Source: Chrysophaeum taylorii (taxonomy: Eukaryota; Sar; Pelagophyceae; Pelagomonadales; Pelagomonadaceae). Taken from it: a DNA stretch of 64,000 bases. Below, one piece after another: positions 1 through 10,162 of the stretch (positions are counted from its first letter, which is position 1; every line of letters starts with the position of its first letter). Both the position numbers and the translations under genes were made by a program. The notes beneath the pieces were generated by a model, which was not told the DNA's origin, did not search any database, and saw only the letters and a list, made by a program, of their open reading frames with translations. The stretch lies in the NCBI GenBank assembly GCA_029834535.1, contig JAQMWT010000390.1, positions 186,001 to 250,000 of the forward strand, written 5' to 3'.

Positions 1-916
1 CGGTCTAACCACACACAACAGGGCGACGTAGAGCCGGCACGGGTACGTTGTGACGCGAGTCGGCGATCGCTTTGTGATAAACCACCAGGTCTCCGAATTG
101 CAAGGGAAGTATGCTCCTCGAGAAGAAGACGCGCCTGCCTGCAGCATGTTCGTCATGATGTGGGCTCTTAGAGATAAAAGCAACCAGAACAGCGCGATGG
201 ACCATACGCGGCTTTCGAGGGGTGGCCCGGTGCAGCCTTTTTGCCACGGGCCGTGCTTTGTCCGGGAGTTCATGTCCAACAAGACGAGGTCCCGGTAGGA
301 GGACATCATCAATAAGAGCGACCGTACCCCATTTATCCTCGCGCACCATCAAGTGACCGACGCAGCCCCTTGTTGACTCCAAGACGTCAAATTCGAGAGT
401 ATGTGCCCCGCCGCTGTCAGGACGCCACACGGGTGTGTGTGTTGCCGATCTGGGGTGACAGCAGGGAACGAAAAACTACGCGGCATATCCAATGGCTCAG
501 ACATCTACGTATATCGGGACGCTTGAAAATTACTACGTCGTCAAAGTGGGTAATAAGTAGATCATCGGATGCGCCCAGGTACAGCCAGCTACGATCTTCA
601 GATCTATGCAAACATCCACGTACGCACATTCGAAATTTGCACATGATTTACGAACGACCGACCTCCTGCCCGGAAGTCTCTTATTTGGTGCGGGGGGGGA
701 TCGCGCGCGCATCCGTCGATTGGTGGCAGGCAAGCTTGCGGCATCATCGAGGAGAAATTCGAGCCGACAACAATAACTCTGTAGCTACGTCGAATTTATG
801 GGCATAGAACCACCACCTCGTGCGGCAAACAGACGAGGTGGCCGCCAACATGAAGGCGACGATGTCGGACAGCAACGCAGCGACAGAAATGAACCGATAG
901 GAAGTAGACGAGATAT
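1..916. other. Gene-free left edge
   Basis: No recognisable gene. Several open frames of 60-145 codons exist on both strands, none with a known domain or convincing codon bias. A 141-codon frame on the minus strand (5-430) is the longest stretch with ordinary composition and could be transposon debris continuing from outside the window. Confidence 0.5.
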
Positions 917-1306
917 CTAGAAGTTGTAGATGTCGTCGTCGTCGTCTTCTTGGGGACCTTCAGGTGGTCCTGCGGGACTGATAACGTCGCTCGTCGATGC
1001 CTGATGGATAGCCTTGAGGCTCGTTTTGAGGTGCCAATTGGTGATTTTTGCCTTGAGGTCGGCGTCTAAAGCGAGTTCGTTTGCCACGAGGGGCTGGCCG
1101 GTGAGCGGGCAGATAGACCCGTTCCTGGCGAACCAAGCATGGATGATTTTGGCTTCGAAGACATGGCCGTAAGGCGAGCGGAGAGGCTCGGTGAGGCGGC
1201 GTTTGCTTATCTCGCAGAGGAACTCGGGGGGAACGTCTTCGTCCTGGCTGGGCTTCTCGCGGGGGCGGCGGATCGGCGTACGGTCGTCTATTTTGTCGTC
1301 GTCGTT

Positions 1307-1344
<38 letters not shown>

Positions 1345-2326
1345 GCGGTTTGCGTCCCAGCGCCGGGAGATCGCCGAGTCGCGCGCCGCGGTGCAGGTAC
1401 TCCTTGGCCTCGGCGACCGCCGGGGGCGCGGTGACCGACTCCTCCCTGACGCCGCCGCCGCCTTCATCATCATCGTCTCGGGGACCGGCGAGTTCTGCGA
1501 TGACTTCTCGCATCGCCCGTGCCCCGGCGACGTGCCAAGGGAGCGCGCCGTGGATATCGCGCTTGGTCGCGTCGGCCCCGTAGACCAGCAACAACCTGGC
1601 GAGCTCGAGGTGGTTGTGGAACGCCGCCTCGTGGAGCGGCGTCCAGCCGACGACGTTGGCGAGATCCTTCGGAGCTCCAGCGTCGAGGAGCGCGCGTGCT
1701 ATGTCCTTGAAGCCGCACCGCGCGGCCTCGCCGAGACAACTCTGTGGGGGTGGGCGCGTGAAGGGACCCTGCCGCGCGAGGTCGGCGTCGGGAACGTGCG
1801 CGAGATGGGAGGAGGGCACTCGAGCGAGGACTCGAACGGCGATGTTGCCAAAACCTCGATGACACGCCTCCAACAGCGGCGTCCACTGCATCGAGTTCTG
1901 GGCCGTAGGGTCGGCGCCCGCCTCGAGGAGCGCGAGGGCGACGGGCTCGAGCCCGTACGCGCAGGCCATGTGAAGCGCGGTCCATCCCTTGTTGTGCGCT
2001 CCCGGGCCGCGCTTCGTTCGCGCTTCGAGGACGTCCTTCCGCGTTTTCACGCGCTCGAGGAGAGCAAGGGCCGCGCTGATGGTCCCGTGCGAGTGGCAGC
2101 ACGCGTGCAGCGGCGTCCACCCGTCGGAATTCGCTTCACCCGCGTCTTTAATGGGGATTTCTTCGCCGTTCGCGGTCACGGGTTCGTCGCCCTCGTCGCC
2201 GCGGAAGTCCTGAATCATGTACATGTCCGGGAACCTCATCGAGGCCAACGCCTGTCCGAGCAAGTACGTGCACGCGACGAGCTCCTCCAGCTCGGCACTC
2301 GCTGCGCTAGACGCCCCACCGCCCAT
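917..2326 (-). CDS. Ankyrin-repeat / U-box protein (putative E3 ubiquitin ligase)
   Basis: A 469-residue protein. Residues about 68-285 form ankyrin repeats (repeated GWTPLH / LLLxxGAD signatures), a glutamine tract lies near 324-337 (a CAA repeat), and residues about 365-440 form a U-box (PPEFLCEISKRRLTEP, then CPLTGQPL). U-box proteins hand ubiquitin from an E2 enzyme to substrates; here the ankyrin repeats would recruit the substrate. The C-terminus is acidic. I chose the ATG at 2326 because further upstream there are only non-ATG codons, and it gives MGGGAS, which fits the N-myristoylation rule (Gly2, Ser6); membrane anchoring is therefore possible but inferred. The start lies 64 bp from the stop of the upstream rsmH gene on the same strand. 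Confidence 0.85.
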
Positions 2327-2389
2327 AGACTTATTATTATTATTGTAACTTGAATGTTGGAACCGTTGAGCGCGCAAAACCAAAACGGA

Positions 2390-3328
2390 TCATCGCCGCC
2401 GCCGCTGGGCTACGCGAAGCTTGGCTGAGCGCGCGCGAGGGTTGCGGGCTATCTCGGCTTGGGACGGCAAGAGGGGGGCTTTGGAGCCGAGGACGTCGGT
2501 CCAGGGCGAGAGGTTGGCGCCGAAGTGGTCTTTTGGGGGATCGCGGACGTCGACGCGGCCGGACCGGATCGCGCGCTTCACGCGGCGGTCCTCGAGGCTG
2601 TGGTAGGATATAACGACGACGCGGCCGCCCGGGTTGACGATCACGGGGAGCTTGTGGAGGAGTCGCTCGAGAGCCCCGAGCTCGTCGTTGACGAGGAGGC
2701 GGATTGCCTGGAAGACGCGGGCGACCGACTTGAGTTTGTGGGGGCCCGGAACGACCCCCTCGACAACCTCGGCGAGCTGCGTGGTCGTCTCTATGGGTCT
2801 CGCCCTCGCGACGGCTCTGGCTATTCTCCTCGCGAGTCTCTCCTCGCCAAAAGTCCGCAAGAGGTGCGAAAATTCTGTTTCGTCCATGCGGTTCACGATG
2901 CCCCAGGCCGTCGCGCCCTCTCGGCCCATCCGCATATCCAGTGGTCCTTCGTTTCGGAACGAGAACCCGCGACCGCCGTCGTCGAGCTGCTTGCTCGAGA
3001 CTCCCAGGTCGAGGAGCACGCCATCGCACGCGATGTCGATCGTGTCGAAGTTTGCCTCGACGCATCGGAACCGCGGGTCGCGCACCCGCGACCGCGCGAA
3101 GTCGATTGCTGCGGCGTCGCGGTCCACGCCCACAACGGTTGCCGACGGGCCAAGCTTCTCCAGCAAGGCGGCCGAGTGCCCGCCGCCACCAAGGGTTCCG
3201 TCGACGTACGTTCCGTTGGGGGCTGTCACGAGGTACTCAACCACCTCCTCGGCCATCACGGGCACGTGGTACCAACAACGGACGACGCGCCGCGCGCTCC
3301 ACGCGACCGTCGGCGCGAACCACAACAT
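2390..3328 (-). CDS. rsmH: RsmH/MraW: small-subunit rRNA m4C methyltransferase, organellar
   Basis: A 312-residue protein matching RsmH along its length. RsmH uses S-adenosylmethionine to methylate N4 of the cytidine equivalent to C1402 in bacterial-type 16S rRNA. Visible signatures are HVPVMAEEV, the SAM-binding VDGTLGGGGHS, GVDRDAAAI, LLDLGVSSKQLD followed by GFSFR and PLDMRM, RVFQAIRLLVN, and VISYHSLEDRRVK. The first about 20 residues are basic and hydrophobic, consistent with a plastid or mitochondrial presequence. Bacterial RsmH is usually about 310 residues, so the presequence must be short. Same strand as the U-box gene downstream. Confidence 0.95.
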   Translation of the reverse strand: MLWFAPTVAWSARRVVRCWYHVPVMAEEVVEYLVTAPNGTYVDGTLGGGGHSAALLEKLGPSATVVGVDRDAAAIDFARSRVRDPRFRCVEANFDTIDIACDGVLLDLGVSSKQLDDGGRGFSFRNEGPLDMRMGREGATAWGIVNRMDETEFSHLLRTFGEERLARRIARAVARARPIETTTQLAEVVEGVVPGPHKLKSVARVFQAIRLLVNDELGALERLLHKLPVIVNPGGRVVVISYHSLEDRRVKRAIRSGRVDVRDPPKDHFGANLSPWTDVLGSKAPLLPSQAEIARNPRARSAKLRVAQRRRR

Positions 3329-3536
3329 TTACTTTGAGCGGACACGAACGAACGAACGAAAAAAATGGGGTGTTTTTAAGTAGTAGTAGTAAAGACTTGG
3401 TGGTGGGTGGGGTGGCTTGGGGGGTCAGCACGGCAGCAGCAGCAGCAGCAGCACCAGTTGAAAGACAGTAGCAGCAAGCTTGCAGCATAAAGAAGAAGGA
3501 GGGTGTGGAGGTGAGGTTATTAGTATTCCGAGGTTA

Positions 3537-4898
3537 TTAGTATTCTTCGCCGAAGTCTTCTTCTTCGCCCTCGCCCTCGGCAGTCTCGGCGCCGACCTCT
3601 TCGTAGTCCTTCTCGAGGGCGGCGAGATCCTCGCGGGCTTCGGAGAACTCGCCTTCCTCCATGCCTTCGCCAACGTACCAGTGGACGAAGGCGCGCTTGG
3701 CGTACATGAGGTCGAACTTGTGGTCGATGCGGGAGAGGGCCTCGGCAATAGCCGTAGTGTTGGCGACCATGCAGACGGCGCGCATGACGCGGGCGAGGTC
3801 GCCACCCGGAACAACCGTGGGTGGCTGGTAATTGATGCCGCACTTGAAACCGGTCGGGCACCAGTCGACAAACTGGATGGTGCGCTTGGTCTTGATGGTC
3901 GCAACCGACGCGTTGACATCCTTGGGGACGACGTCGCCGCGGTACATGAGGCAGCAGGCCATGTACTTGCCGTGGCGGGGGTCGCACTTGGTCATCATGC
4001 CCGCCGGCTCGAAGACAGAGTTGGTGATCTCGGCGACCGAGAGCTGCTCGTGGTAGGCCTTCTCGGCGGAGATGACGGGGGCGTACGAGGTAAGCATGAA
4101 GTGGATGCGAGGGTACGGCACCAGGTTTGTCTGGAACTCGGTGATGTCCACGTTGAGAGCGCCATCAAAGCGGAGCGAGGCCGTCAGCGAAGACGCCACC
4201 TGGGCGAAGAGGCGGTTGAGGTTCGTGTAGGTGGGGCGCTCGATGTCGAGGTTGCGGCGGCAGACGTCGTAAAGGGCTTCGTTGTCCAAGCAGAACGTGA
4301 CGTCCGTGTGCTCGAGGAGGGCGTGGGTCGAGAGCACCGAGTTGTAGGGCTCGACCACAGCGTTCGAGATCTGCGGGGCGGGGGAAATGCAAAACGAGAG
4401 CTTGGACTTGCGGCCGTAGTCAACAGAGAGCCGCTCGAGGATGAGCGAGCCAAGACCAGACCCGGTGCCGCCGCCCGTGGCGTGAAAAGCCAAGAAACCC
4501 TGCAGCCCGGTGCAGTTGTCGGCGAGCTTGCGGATGCGATCCAGCACCAGATCCACGATCTCCTTGCCGATCGTGTAGTGCCCGCGCGCGTAGTTGTTCG
4601 CCGCGTCTTCCTTGCCCGAAATAATTTGCTCGGGGTGGTACAGCTGGCGGTACGTTCCCGTCCGCACCTCGTCGCACACCGTCGGCTCCAAATCAACGTA
4701 CACGGCGCGCGGCACGTGCTTGCCGGCACCCGTCTCCGAGAAAAACGTGTTGAACGCGTCGTCCCCGCCGCCTATCGTCTTGTCCGATGGCATCTGCCCG
4801 TCCGGCTGAATACCATGCTCGAGGCAGAACAACTCCCAGCACGCGTTACCCCCCTGGATACCGCCCTGGCCGATGTGGATGCAGATGCACTCGCGCAT
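3537..4898 (-). CDS. TUBA: Alpha-tubulin, divergent central region
   Basis: A 453-residue alpha-tubulin, the GTP-binding subunit of microtubules. It starts [11 protein letters not shown], keeps Lys40 in the acetylation loop ([12 protein letters not shown]), the nucleotide loop GGGTGSG, the GTPase-activating Glu of [11 protein letters not shown], and the terminal EEY recognised by tyrosination enzymes. The last 230 residues are highly conserved. By contrast, residues about 12-17 (GQGGIQGG instead of the usual GQAGIQVG) and about 135-215 differ from standard alpha-tubulin, including a stretch [13 protein letters not shown] that reads like beta-tubulin. It is probably a functional paralogue; other alpha-tubulin genes may exist elsewhere. 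Divergently transcribed from the carbonic anhydrase gene. Confidence 0.95.
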   Translation of the reverse strand: MRECICIHIGQGGIQGGNACWELFCLEHGIQPDGQMPSDKTIGGGDDAFNTFFSETGAGKHVPRAVYVDLEPTVCDEVRTGTYRQLYHPEQIISGKEDAANNYARGHYTIGKEIVDLVLDRIRKLADNCTGLQGFLAFHATGGGTGSGLGSLILERLSVDYGRKSKLSFCISPAPQISNAVVEPYNSVLSTHALLEHTDVTFCLDNEALYDVCRRNLDIERPTYTNLNRLFAQVASSLTASLRFDGALNVDITEFQTNLVPYPRIHFMLTSYAPVISAEKAYHEQLSVAEITNSVFEPAGMMTKCDPRHGKYMACCLMYRGDVVPKDVNASVATIKTKRTIQFVDWCPTGFKCGINYQPPTVVPGGDLARVMRAVCMVANTTAIAEALSRIDHKFDLMYAKRAFVHWYVGEGMEEGEFSEAREDLAALEKDYEEVGAETAEGEGEEEDFGEEY

Positions 4899-5343
4899 GA
4901 TTCTACCGCTTGCTTGCTTGCTTCTTTCTCTTGGGTGGACAAGTCGAGTCGGTGGGCGAGACCGACTTTGAGACTTGCTTTATGCTCTTGTTGTATACCG
5001 TTCCTCCTTTCCTGAGCGAGCGTTGTACTTTTTTCAAAGTGGCCGTTGCACATTTTGTGGGTACACTGGTAACCCGCCAAAAGATACGTCGTTTCAAATT
5101 AAACCATTTGACCCTTACCCTTCTCAGCAACCGCCGACGTTCTTCGAAGAACTCAGTTTATATACTTCACCTAACGGACAGAAAGACAGACGTCAATAAT
5201 GCAGTGAGGTGGCCCCGGAGTCACTGACGAGAAGTCAGAATATTCAATTCAACGCGCGCACAGGTACCACGTATTCCCGCCGGAGTTTCGGGTTGTCAGA
5301 AGAAAAAGCCTACGTGTTGCTCACACGTTCGACAACAAAAGCG
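4899..5343. promoter_or_regulatory. Shared divergent promoter region, tubulin / carbonic anhydrase
   Basis: 445 bp between the two divergent start codons, less GC-rich than either gene. It must hold both promoters and 5' leaders. No specific element is identified with confidence. Confidence 0.5.
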
Positions 5344-6042
5344 ATGGGTGCCGCCAAGATGCTGATTGTTCTTTGCGCACCCGTCGTCGCGTTCGTCCCG
5401 AGCTCGCCCGCAGTATCATCCGTCCGCCCGCGCGCAAGCGTCGCCTCGGCTGATGAGGCGAAGGTAGCGGTCCAGCCCAAGCCCGTGCTCAAGGCGGCTC
5501 CCAAGGTCGTGCCCAAGCCGGTGGTGCCTGCGGTTACGGCCCCTTCGCCGACCGATGCGCCGATCACGTACAACGAGGTGCGCGCGGCACTCAAGGCTTG
5601 GACCAACGGCATCATCGAGATTGGCAAGGTTTACCAAGAAGGCGGCGACTACAAGGCCAAGGCGATGGAGGTGATCGAGTCCAACTACGCCTTCTCGCAC
5701 GACACCGCCCCGGGAAACCAGCTCCTCTTCAAGCCAACCAAAGCGGCAGAGCACCCCTTCCGCTCCCAGTTTGACGAGTTCGTCTCTTACTTTGTGGGTG
5801 ACGGCAAGTATTGCGAAGACGCTGGCTTCGCCATCACCCCCTGGTCCAAAATCCGGTACGACATGTACGGCGTCTACATCGTCGGTCCGACTGCGACCGT
5901 CTCCGGCAATTACTGGTTCACCAACGCCAACGACGGCTCCGAGACCAAGGTCGAGTACAGCTTCCAGTTCGTCCGGGTCGCCAACCCGGCCGGCAAGCTC
6001 AAGATCATCCTCCACCACAGCTCAATCCCCTTCAGCCCGTAA
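5344..6042 (+). CDS. Plastid-targeted iota-type carbonic anhydrase-like protein (SgcJ/CaMKII-AD fold)
   Basis: A 232-residue protein. The N-terminus MGAAKMLIVLCAPVVAFVPS is a hydrophobic signal ending in an Ala-Phe step, the classic bipartite entry signal of heterokont plastids, followed by a Pro/Ala/Lys-rich transit region to about residue 75. The remaining about 150 residues have the conserved pattern I associate with the LCIP63/iota-carbonic-anhydrase domain: ALKAWTNGII near its start, LLFKPTKAAEHPFR, a GFAITPW segment, SGNYWF, and the C-terminal HHSS. Iota enzymes hydrate CO2 within the plastid carbon-concentrating machinery and may work without zinc. Only one domain copy is present, whereas diatom LCIP63 has several. 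The frame is open further upstream, but an earlier start would bury the signal peptide. The alternative is a non-enzymatic NTF2-like protein. Confidence 0.75.
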   Translation: MGAAKMLIVLCAPVVAFVPSSPAVSSVRPRASVASADEAKVAVQPKPVLKAAPKVVPKPVVPAVTAPSPTDAPITYNEVRAALKAWTNGIIEIGKVYQEGGDYKAKAMEVIESNYAFSHDTAPGNQLLFKPTKAAEHPFRSQFDEFVSYFVGDGKYCEDAGFAITPWSKIRYDMYGVYIVGPTATVSGNYWFTNANDGSETKVEYSFQFVRVANPAGKLKIILHHSSIPFSP

Positions 6043-6462
6043 ATTGTGACATTCTCGTTGTTGTTGTTGTTCAATAATTCCGACTCCACAACCGTAGTAA
6101 CATCATAGTCGCCCCGCCCGGGAGTATCCGCTATCGTAAAGCGTTGTTCCGGGAAAAGAGAGGTGGGTTTTAAGTGTAGCCCTCTCGCCGTACCAAGCGG
6201 CAGCACGCAAAACGGATCGCCGTCGTGATTCGAAAAGGACACGGTGGCCGAGCTCTGTCACGTCCGGGGCTCGGGGATAGTAGTAACTATCATCAATTCT
6301 GGTTCTGTGAGCAAGGGAGTCCCCAACCATCCTAATAACTACTTTTAACTATTCCCCTTCGGCCCAAGTTCGCCGCATCTAAAGCGAGCGGCGGATCGCC
6401 GACGCCCTGGGCCGGCAGTGCCCCACCGCCTTCAGCCACGTCGCCGCCGCCTCGGGCGGCCC

Positions 6463-6530
6463 TACGCAGGCCGCCCGCGCCCAGCAGGACGTCTCACTTC
6501 GTCTTACATACGTCTGTCGGCAGCATGGCT
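6463..6530 (+). repeat. Fragment of a transposon coding repeat
   Basis: About 70 bp, roughly 80-85% identical by eye to the reverse complement of 20885-20955 and of 54120-54195. In frame it encodes QAARAQQDVSLRLTYV, matching QAARSQQDVTLRRTYV in the other copies, so it is a protein-coding transposon relic rather than non-coding sequence. Confidence 0.6.
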
Positions 6531-6620
6531 GGGGGTAGGCCCCTCCAGCACGGCAATGACCCCCGTGGATCAGGGCTGCACCTTGAGTCGAAATTCATTC
6601 TTGTCACATCAAAAATCTTG

Positions 6621-6688
6621 ACTTTGACGTCGCGCAGACAGCAGTGGTCAGATGACTTTGACGTCGCGCAGACAGCAGTGGTCAGATG
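6621..6688. repeat. Perfect 34-bp tandem duplication
   Basis: The unit beginning ACTTTGACGTCGCGCAGACA occurs twice head to tail (6621-6654 and 6655-6688) without a mismatch. The rest of 6043-6921 is gene-free; around 6735-6860 further GTCA-rich motifs related to the repeat edges recur. Confidence 0.9.
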
Positions 6689-6921
6689 ATCTGGGTCACG
6701 TCAAAATCAACCTTCAGTATGACTGCCTTCATGATGATGGTCAAGAAGTCAAAGTCACAAAAACGAGAAAAGCGGCGTCACGTAAAATCCCGTGACCAGC
6801 TCGCCAAAAGTGGTCACGTCAAGTCACGAAAACGTCAACATTTAAGGGTCGTTTGAGGTCAACATTTTGACGACCTTGACGTCGAGGTGGAGCCCTGCCC
6901 GCCACAAAATTTGTTGAAGCG

Positions 6922-7485
6922 ATGTCGGGGAGGCAGCGACAGATGATCGCCGTGCGGCCGAGCGAGGTGATTCGCGCGTTGTGGGACTTGATCGACGGGT
7001 CGTGCGCGTGCGGGATCAGCCACGCCGTCGCACCGACGCCCGCGCGGCAGCCGACGCCGCCGCACAACGTCGTCGGGCTGCGCTCATCAAGAGAGGCCGA
7101 AGCGAAGCAGATCATTCGGGACTTTATCGAGACGTGCTGGTTCTGGCAGCGGGCCGAGCTCCGGCGACGGCTTCGCTCGCGCGACGACGTGGTCGCGTGC
7201 GTGGCTTTGGTGGACGACGAGGTCGCGGGGGTGGCGGCCGCGACGATCGACGGCGCGGTCGCTTACATCCAGTGCGTCGTGGTGACCGAGCGCTGGCGGC
7301 ACCCGGCCGCCGGTCTCGGGGGATGCCTCGCCTCGCACCTCGCCGGTCTCGCTGCCAAAAGGGGCGTCGGCCGCCTCAAGTACGACCGTTGGCTCGGCTT
7401 TGGCCGCCTCTCCTTCACATCGCCGGGCTGGCGGCCAGCGGGCGGCGTCTTACTCGGCGGCCAGGAGTGGGCCCTCCGCCCCTAA
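6922..7485 (+). CDS. GNAT-like N-acetyltransferase domain protein
   Basis: A 187-residue single-exon protein. Residues about 85-160 look like the core of a GNAT fold: a beta hairpin (VACVALVDDEVAGVAAATID), then IQCVVVTERWRHPAAGLGG, which fits acetyl-CoA-binding motif A (V-x-x-x-R-x-x-x-G-x-G), followed by a helix. The acceptor substrate cannot be predicted. The loop is slightly atypical (HPAAGLG rather than RGKGIG), so confidence is moderate. It converges on the MORN gene, with only 11 bp between the two stop codons. Confidence 0.6.
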   Translation: MSGRQRQMIAVRPSEVIRALWDLIDGSCACGISHAVAPTPARQPTPPHNVVGLRSSREAEAKQIIRDFIETCWFWQRAELRRRLRSRDDVVACVALVDDEVAGVAAATIDGAVAYIQCVVVTERWRHPAAGLGGCLASHLAGLAAKRGVGRLKYDRWLGFGRLSFTSPGWRPAGGVLLGGQEWALRP

Positions 7486-7496
7486 TTTAATATTTA

Positions 7497-9062
7497 TCAC
7501 GAAGACGCCTTAATTTTGAGGGTGCGGGCGTAGGCTTCCCTTTTCGTGCGGGCGGCGGACTTGGCGGCGGCCTCTTCGGCCGCGAGGGCGTGGATCGCGT
7601 CGACGCACCGCGTGAGGATGTTGCGGAACTGGCGGCGGATCGCCTTGGAGGTCCCGGGGTGCTCGTCGTCCCAGTGGAGCCGCCGGCCCGTGTCGTAGAC
7701 GGCCGCGCGCTCCGTCCCGTCTCTGAAGACGACGCGAACGACGCCGTGGGCGTGGCCGTTCGCGAAGGCACCGCGGAGAACGGTCCCATCGACGTACTCG
7801 AGGTCCCCTTTTCCGTGCTTTGTGTCGTCGCACCACTCGCCGTCGTACCGGAGGACGCGGTACATCGCGTCGACGCCGCCGACGTTCCGATTTTTCGGGT
7901 CGCCGCGCTCGGCGTAGGGGCAAAACACCATTTCCCCGCGGCCGTGGCGGCGGCCCTGGCGCCACTCTCCCTTGTACCCGCGGCCGTCGATGCACCGGAG
8001 CTCGCCATACCCCTCAAAACACTCCCGCGCGTAGCACCCCTCGTACCGACACGTACCCCGACCGCGGTGCTTGTAGCCCAAGCCGCACCGGTACGGCACG
8101 CCCACCTGATTTCCCCACTGCTCGCTTCCCTCGCCGTCGCGCTTGTCGTCCTTGAAGTGGCCCACAAATACCCGCCCGTCCGCGTACTGCAACGTCCCGG
8201 CGCCACACATCTTACCGTCCGCGAACCACCCTCGGTACTCGTTGCCCGAGACCCAGACGCGCGTCCCGCGCCCGTGGCGCACCCCCGCCTTGTACTCGCC
8301 CTCGTAGTACCCGCCGTCGCGATACGTGTACTTCCCGCCGGCGAACGCCCCGTCTTCGAACCGGCCCTCGTACCGGTCTCCCGACGCGTACGCCCGAACC
8401 CCCTTGCCGTGCGGCGCGTCGTCCTTCCACCCGCCAACGTACCGGTCGGCAGCAGCGGACTGCATCGTGCCCTCGCCGCTTTGCCGGTCGTGTTCGAACC
8501 GTCCCGAATATGTCGTCATCTTGTTCGCAAACACCCTCAGCCCAGAACCGTGCCGCTCGCCTCTGCAGAACTCGCCGTCGTACGTTCCGCCGTCGCCGTA
8601 CTCAAACCTCCCGCGTCCGTGGAACTGCCCCCGGTCAAACTCGCCCTCGTACGTCCCGCTCGCCCTTATCAGCTTCCCCCTCGGCCCCATCGCGTTGTGC
8701 CGGAACTCGCCCTCGTACCTCGCGTCCCGACTCGACAGCACCCCCGCCCCGTGCTTGCGATCCTTCCAGAACTCGCCCTCGTACGTCCCGCCCTCGTCAT
8801 CGAGCCGCCCCCGCCCGTGCCGCAGCCCCGCGACAAACTCGCCCTCGTAACACCTCGAAGGACCCGCCAACAGTCTCCCGCGCCCATGGTACAGATTGTT
8901 TCGCCATTCTCCCACGTAGGATGATGCTTCGCCACAATATTCCATCGATCCCTCGCCCTCGCGCTTTCCCTCGCACATCTCGCCCTCGTACCGGTCCTTG
9001 TTAGGGTACACGCGGACGCATTTCCGAATCACTTTTTTCGTCGACACGACGTCCGCCACCAT
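7497..9062 (-). CDS. MORN-repeat protein
   Basis: A 521-residue protein made almost entirely of MORN repeats (about 18 copies of the YEGEFxxGxxHGxGxxxxxDG type) from residue about 20 to 430, followed by a basic, alanine-rich helical tail. MORN repeats act as scaffolds and sometimes bind phospholipids; related proteins occur in basal bodies, flagella and membrane-cytoskeleton junctions of protists. No catalytic domain (such as a PIP kinase) is attached. The start is the ATG at 9062 (MVADVVSTKK); the open frame reaches 9140 only through a non-ATG codon. Confidence 0.9.
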   Translation of the reverse strand: MVADVVSTKKVIRKCVRVYPNKDRYEGEMCEGKREGEGSMEYCGEASSYVGEWRNNLYHGRGRLLAGPSRCYEGEFVAGLRHGRGRLDDEGGTYEGEFWKDRKHGAGVLSSRDARYEGEFRHNAMGPRGKLIRASGTYEGEFDRGQFHGRGRFEYGDGGTYDGEFCRGERHGSGLRVFANKMTTYSGRFEHDRQSGEGTMQSAAADRYVGGWKDDAPHGKGVRAYASGDRYEGRFEDGAFAGGKYTYRDGGYYEGEYKAGVRHGRGTRVWVSGNEYRGWFADGKMCGAGTLQYADGRVFVGHFKDDKRDGEGSEQWGNQVGVPYRCGLGYKHRGRGTCRYEGCYARECFEGYGELRCIDGRGYKGEWRQGRRHGRGEMVFCPYAERGDPKNRNVGGVDAMYRVLRYDGEWCDDTKHGKGDLEYVDGTVLRGAFANGHAHGVVRVVFRDGTERAAVYDTGRRLHWDDEHPGTSKAIRRQFRNILTRCVDAIHALAAEEAAAKSAARTKREAYARTLKIKASS

Positions 9063-9387
9063 CGCAAGTTTCGCGGTGATGATAATAATAAGTCTTCTTT
9101 CAATAATAGGTACGTTGTTGGCAATCAGGACATTCCGCAATCACCGCAAGGCCATTACGCTATACGAGGGTTGCGCCATCATCGATCATCGTCGGTTTAT
9201 CAGGCACCCTAACTAATAATAATCTGTATGATGATTCGAGCGCACCGCGTTTTTTAAGGCAGGAGGCGGATTGCTACCGTCGGGAAACCGTCTGCTCTGG
9301 TCAGTACAGTAATATCTTCCCGCGTTATATATGGCAAGCCCATGCTGACAGATTTTTTTTGTGTGTACACACGCCTTTGTTACAATA

Positions 9388-9428
9388 CAAACAAACAAAC
9401 AAACAAACAAACAAACAAACAAACAAAC
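9388..9428. repeat. (CAAA)n microsatellite
   Basis: About ten perfect tetranucleotide copies. Confidence 0.95.
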
Positions 9429-9477
9429 CCGTGCTGACAAATTTTTCGTGCATGCTACTGTTCATCCCAGCCCCCTA

Positions 9478-9478
9478 C

Positions 9479-9543
<65 letters not shown>

Positions 9544-9562
9544 GCCTGTCTGTCTGTCTGCT
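9478..9562. repeat. (CTGT)n microsatellite
   Basis: About 21 tetranucleotide copies with one interruption near 9545. The motif is the same as the tail of the dispersed 3'-end repeat family described below, so it may be an expanded retroposon tail. Confidence 0.95.
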
Positions 9563-10162
9563 GCGATTTCGGAATCGCAAAGCAGCAATCCGCACCAAGA
9601 GGTTGCTGACTCTCGAAGTTTGAGGATTCTCCTCTTCAGTTAATATTCGTCGCACTTCGGTGGTGGTCGAAAAGAGACTTGCCGAAATTGCCCTGTCGTC
9701 AACTCGAACAGCGCTCGACGAAACAAGCGTGTAGAGGAACTTATTTGTAGCAGACGAGCGCATTCCGATCTGTTATGTTATGAGCAGCAGCCGGGTGGAG
9801 TGCCCTCCTTGTCTCTTGACACAACATCGATCGGACCTGCCTCGCGTTCGAGTAGCCAAGCCAGAAACCACCGAGTCCCTCCGCTGCGGCTTGAGCGCCA
9901 CAAAACTAGCCATATCTTTTCTTCTGAAGGAGGACGCTAGTTGGGGTATTCGGTTTGAAGCACATGACAACGACGGCCTGACACCTACTCCGTCGTCGTT
10001 GGCGATGTGTGATGACGAATAGCACGTGCGTGTGAATTCCTAAGACACCTCAATATGCTTCATACACGTCAACAACCTCGCTTTCTCGAATTCTTCGGAT
10101 GCTTCTTGGTCACGGGGCTCGCTTTCGCTCTCGAGCATCTGAAAGCTGGAACGCGAAGAAAG

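Noticed and set aside
1139-2353. 404-codon open frame, plus strand
   Set aside because: Antisense to the ankyrin/U-box gene; composition is Arg/Val/Leu-rich as expected from GC-rich codons read backwards, with a run of Leu from the CAA repeat.
3480-5015. 511-codon open frame, plus strand
   Set aside because: Antisense shadow of alpha-tubulin; no domain.
7590-8924. 444-codon open frame, plus strand
   Set aside because: Antisense shadow of the MORN repeats; its periodicity simply mirrors them.
9388-9562. Regular short repeats considered as a CRISPR-like array
   Set aside because: Tetranucleotide microsatellites without spacers, in a eukaryotic nuclear sequence.
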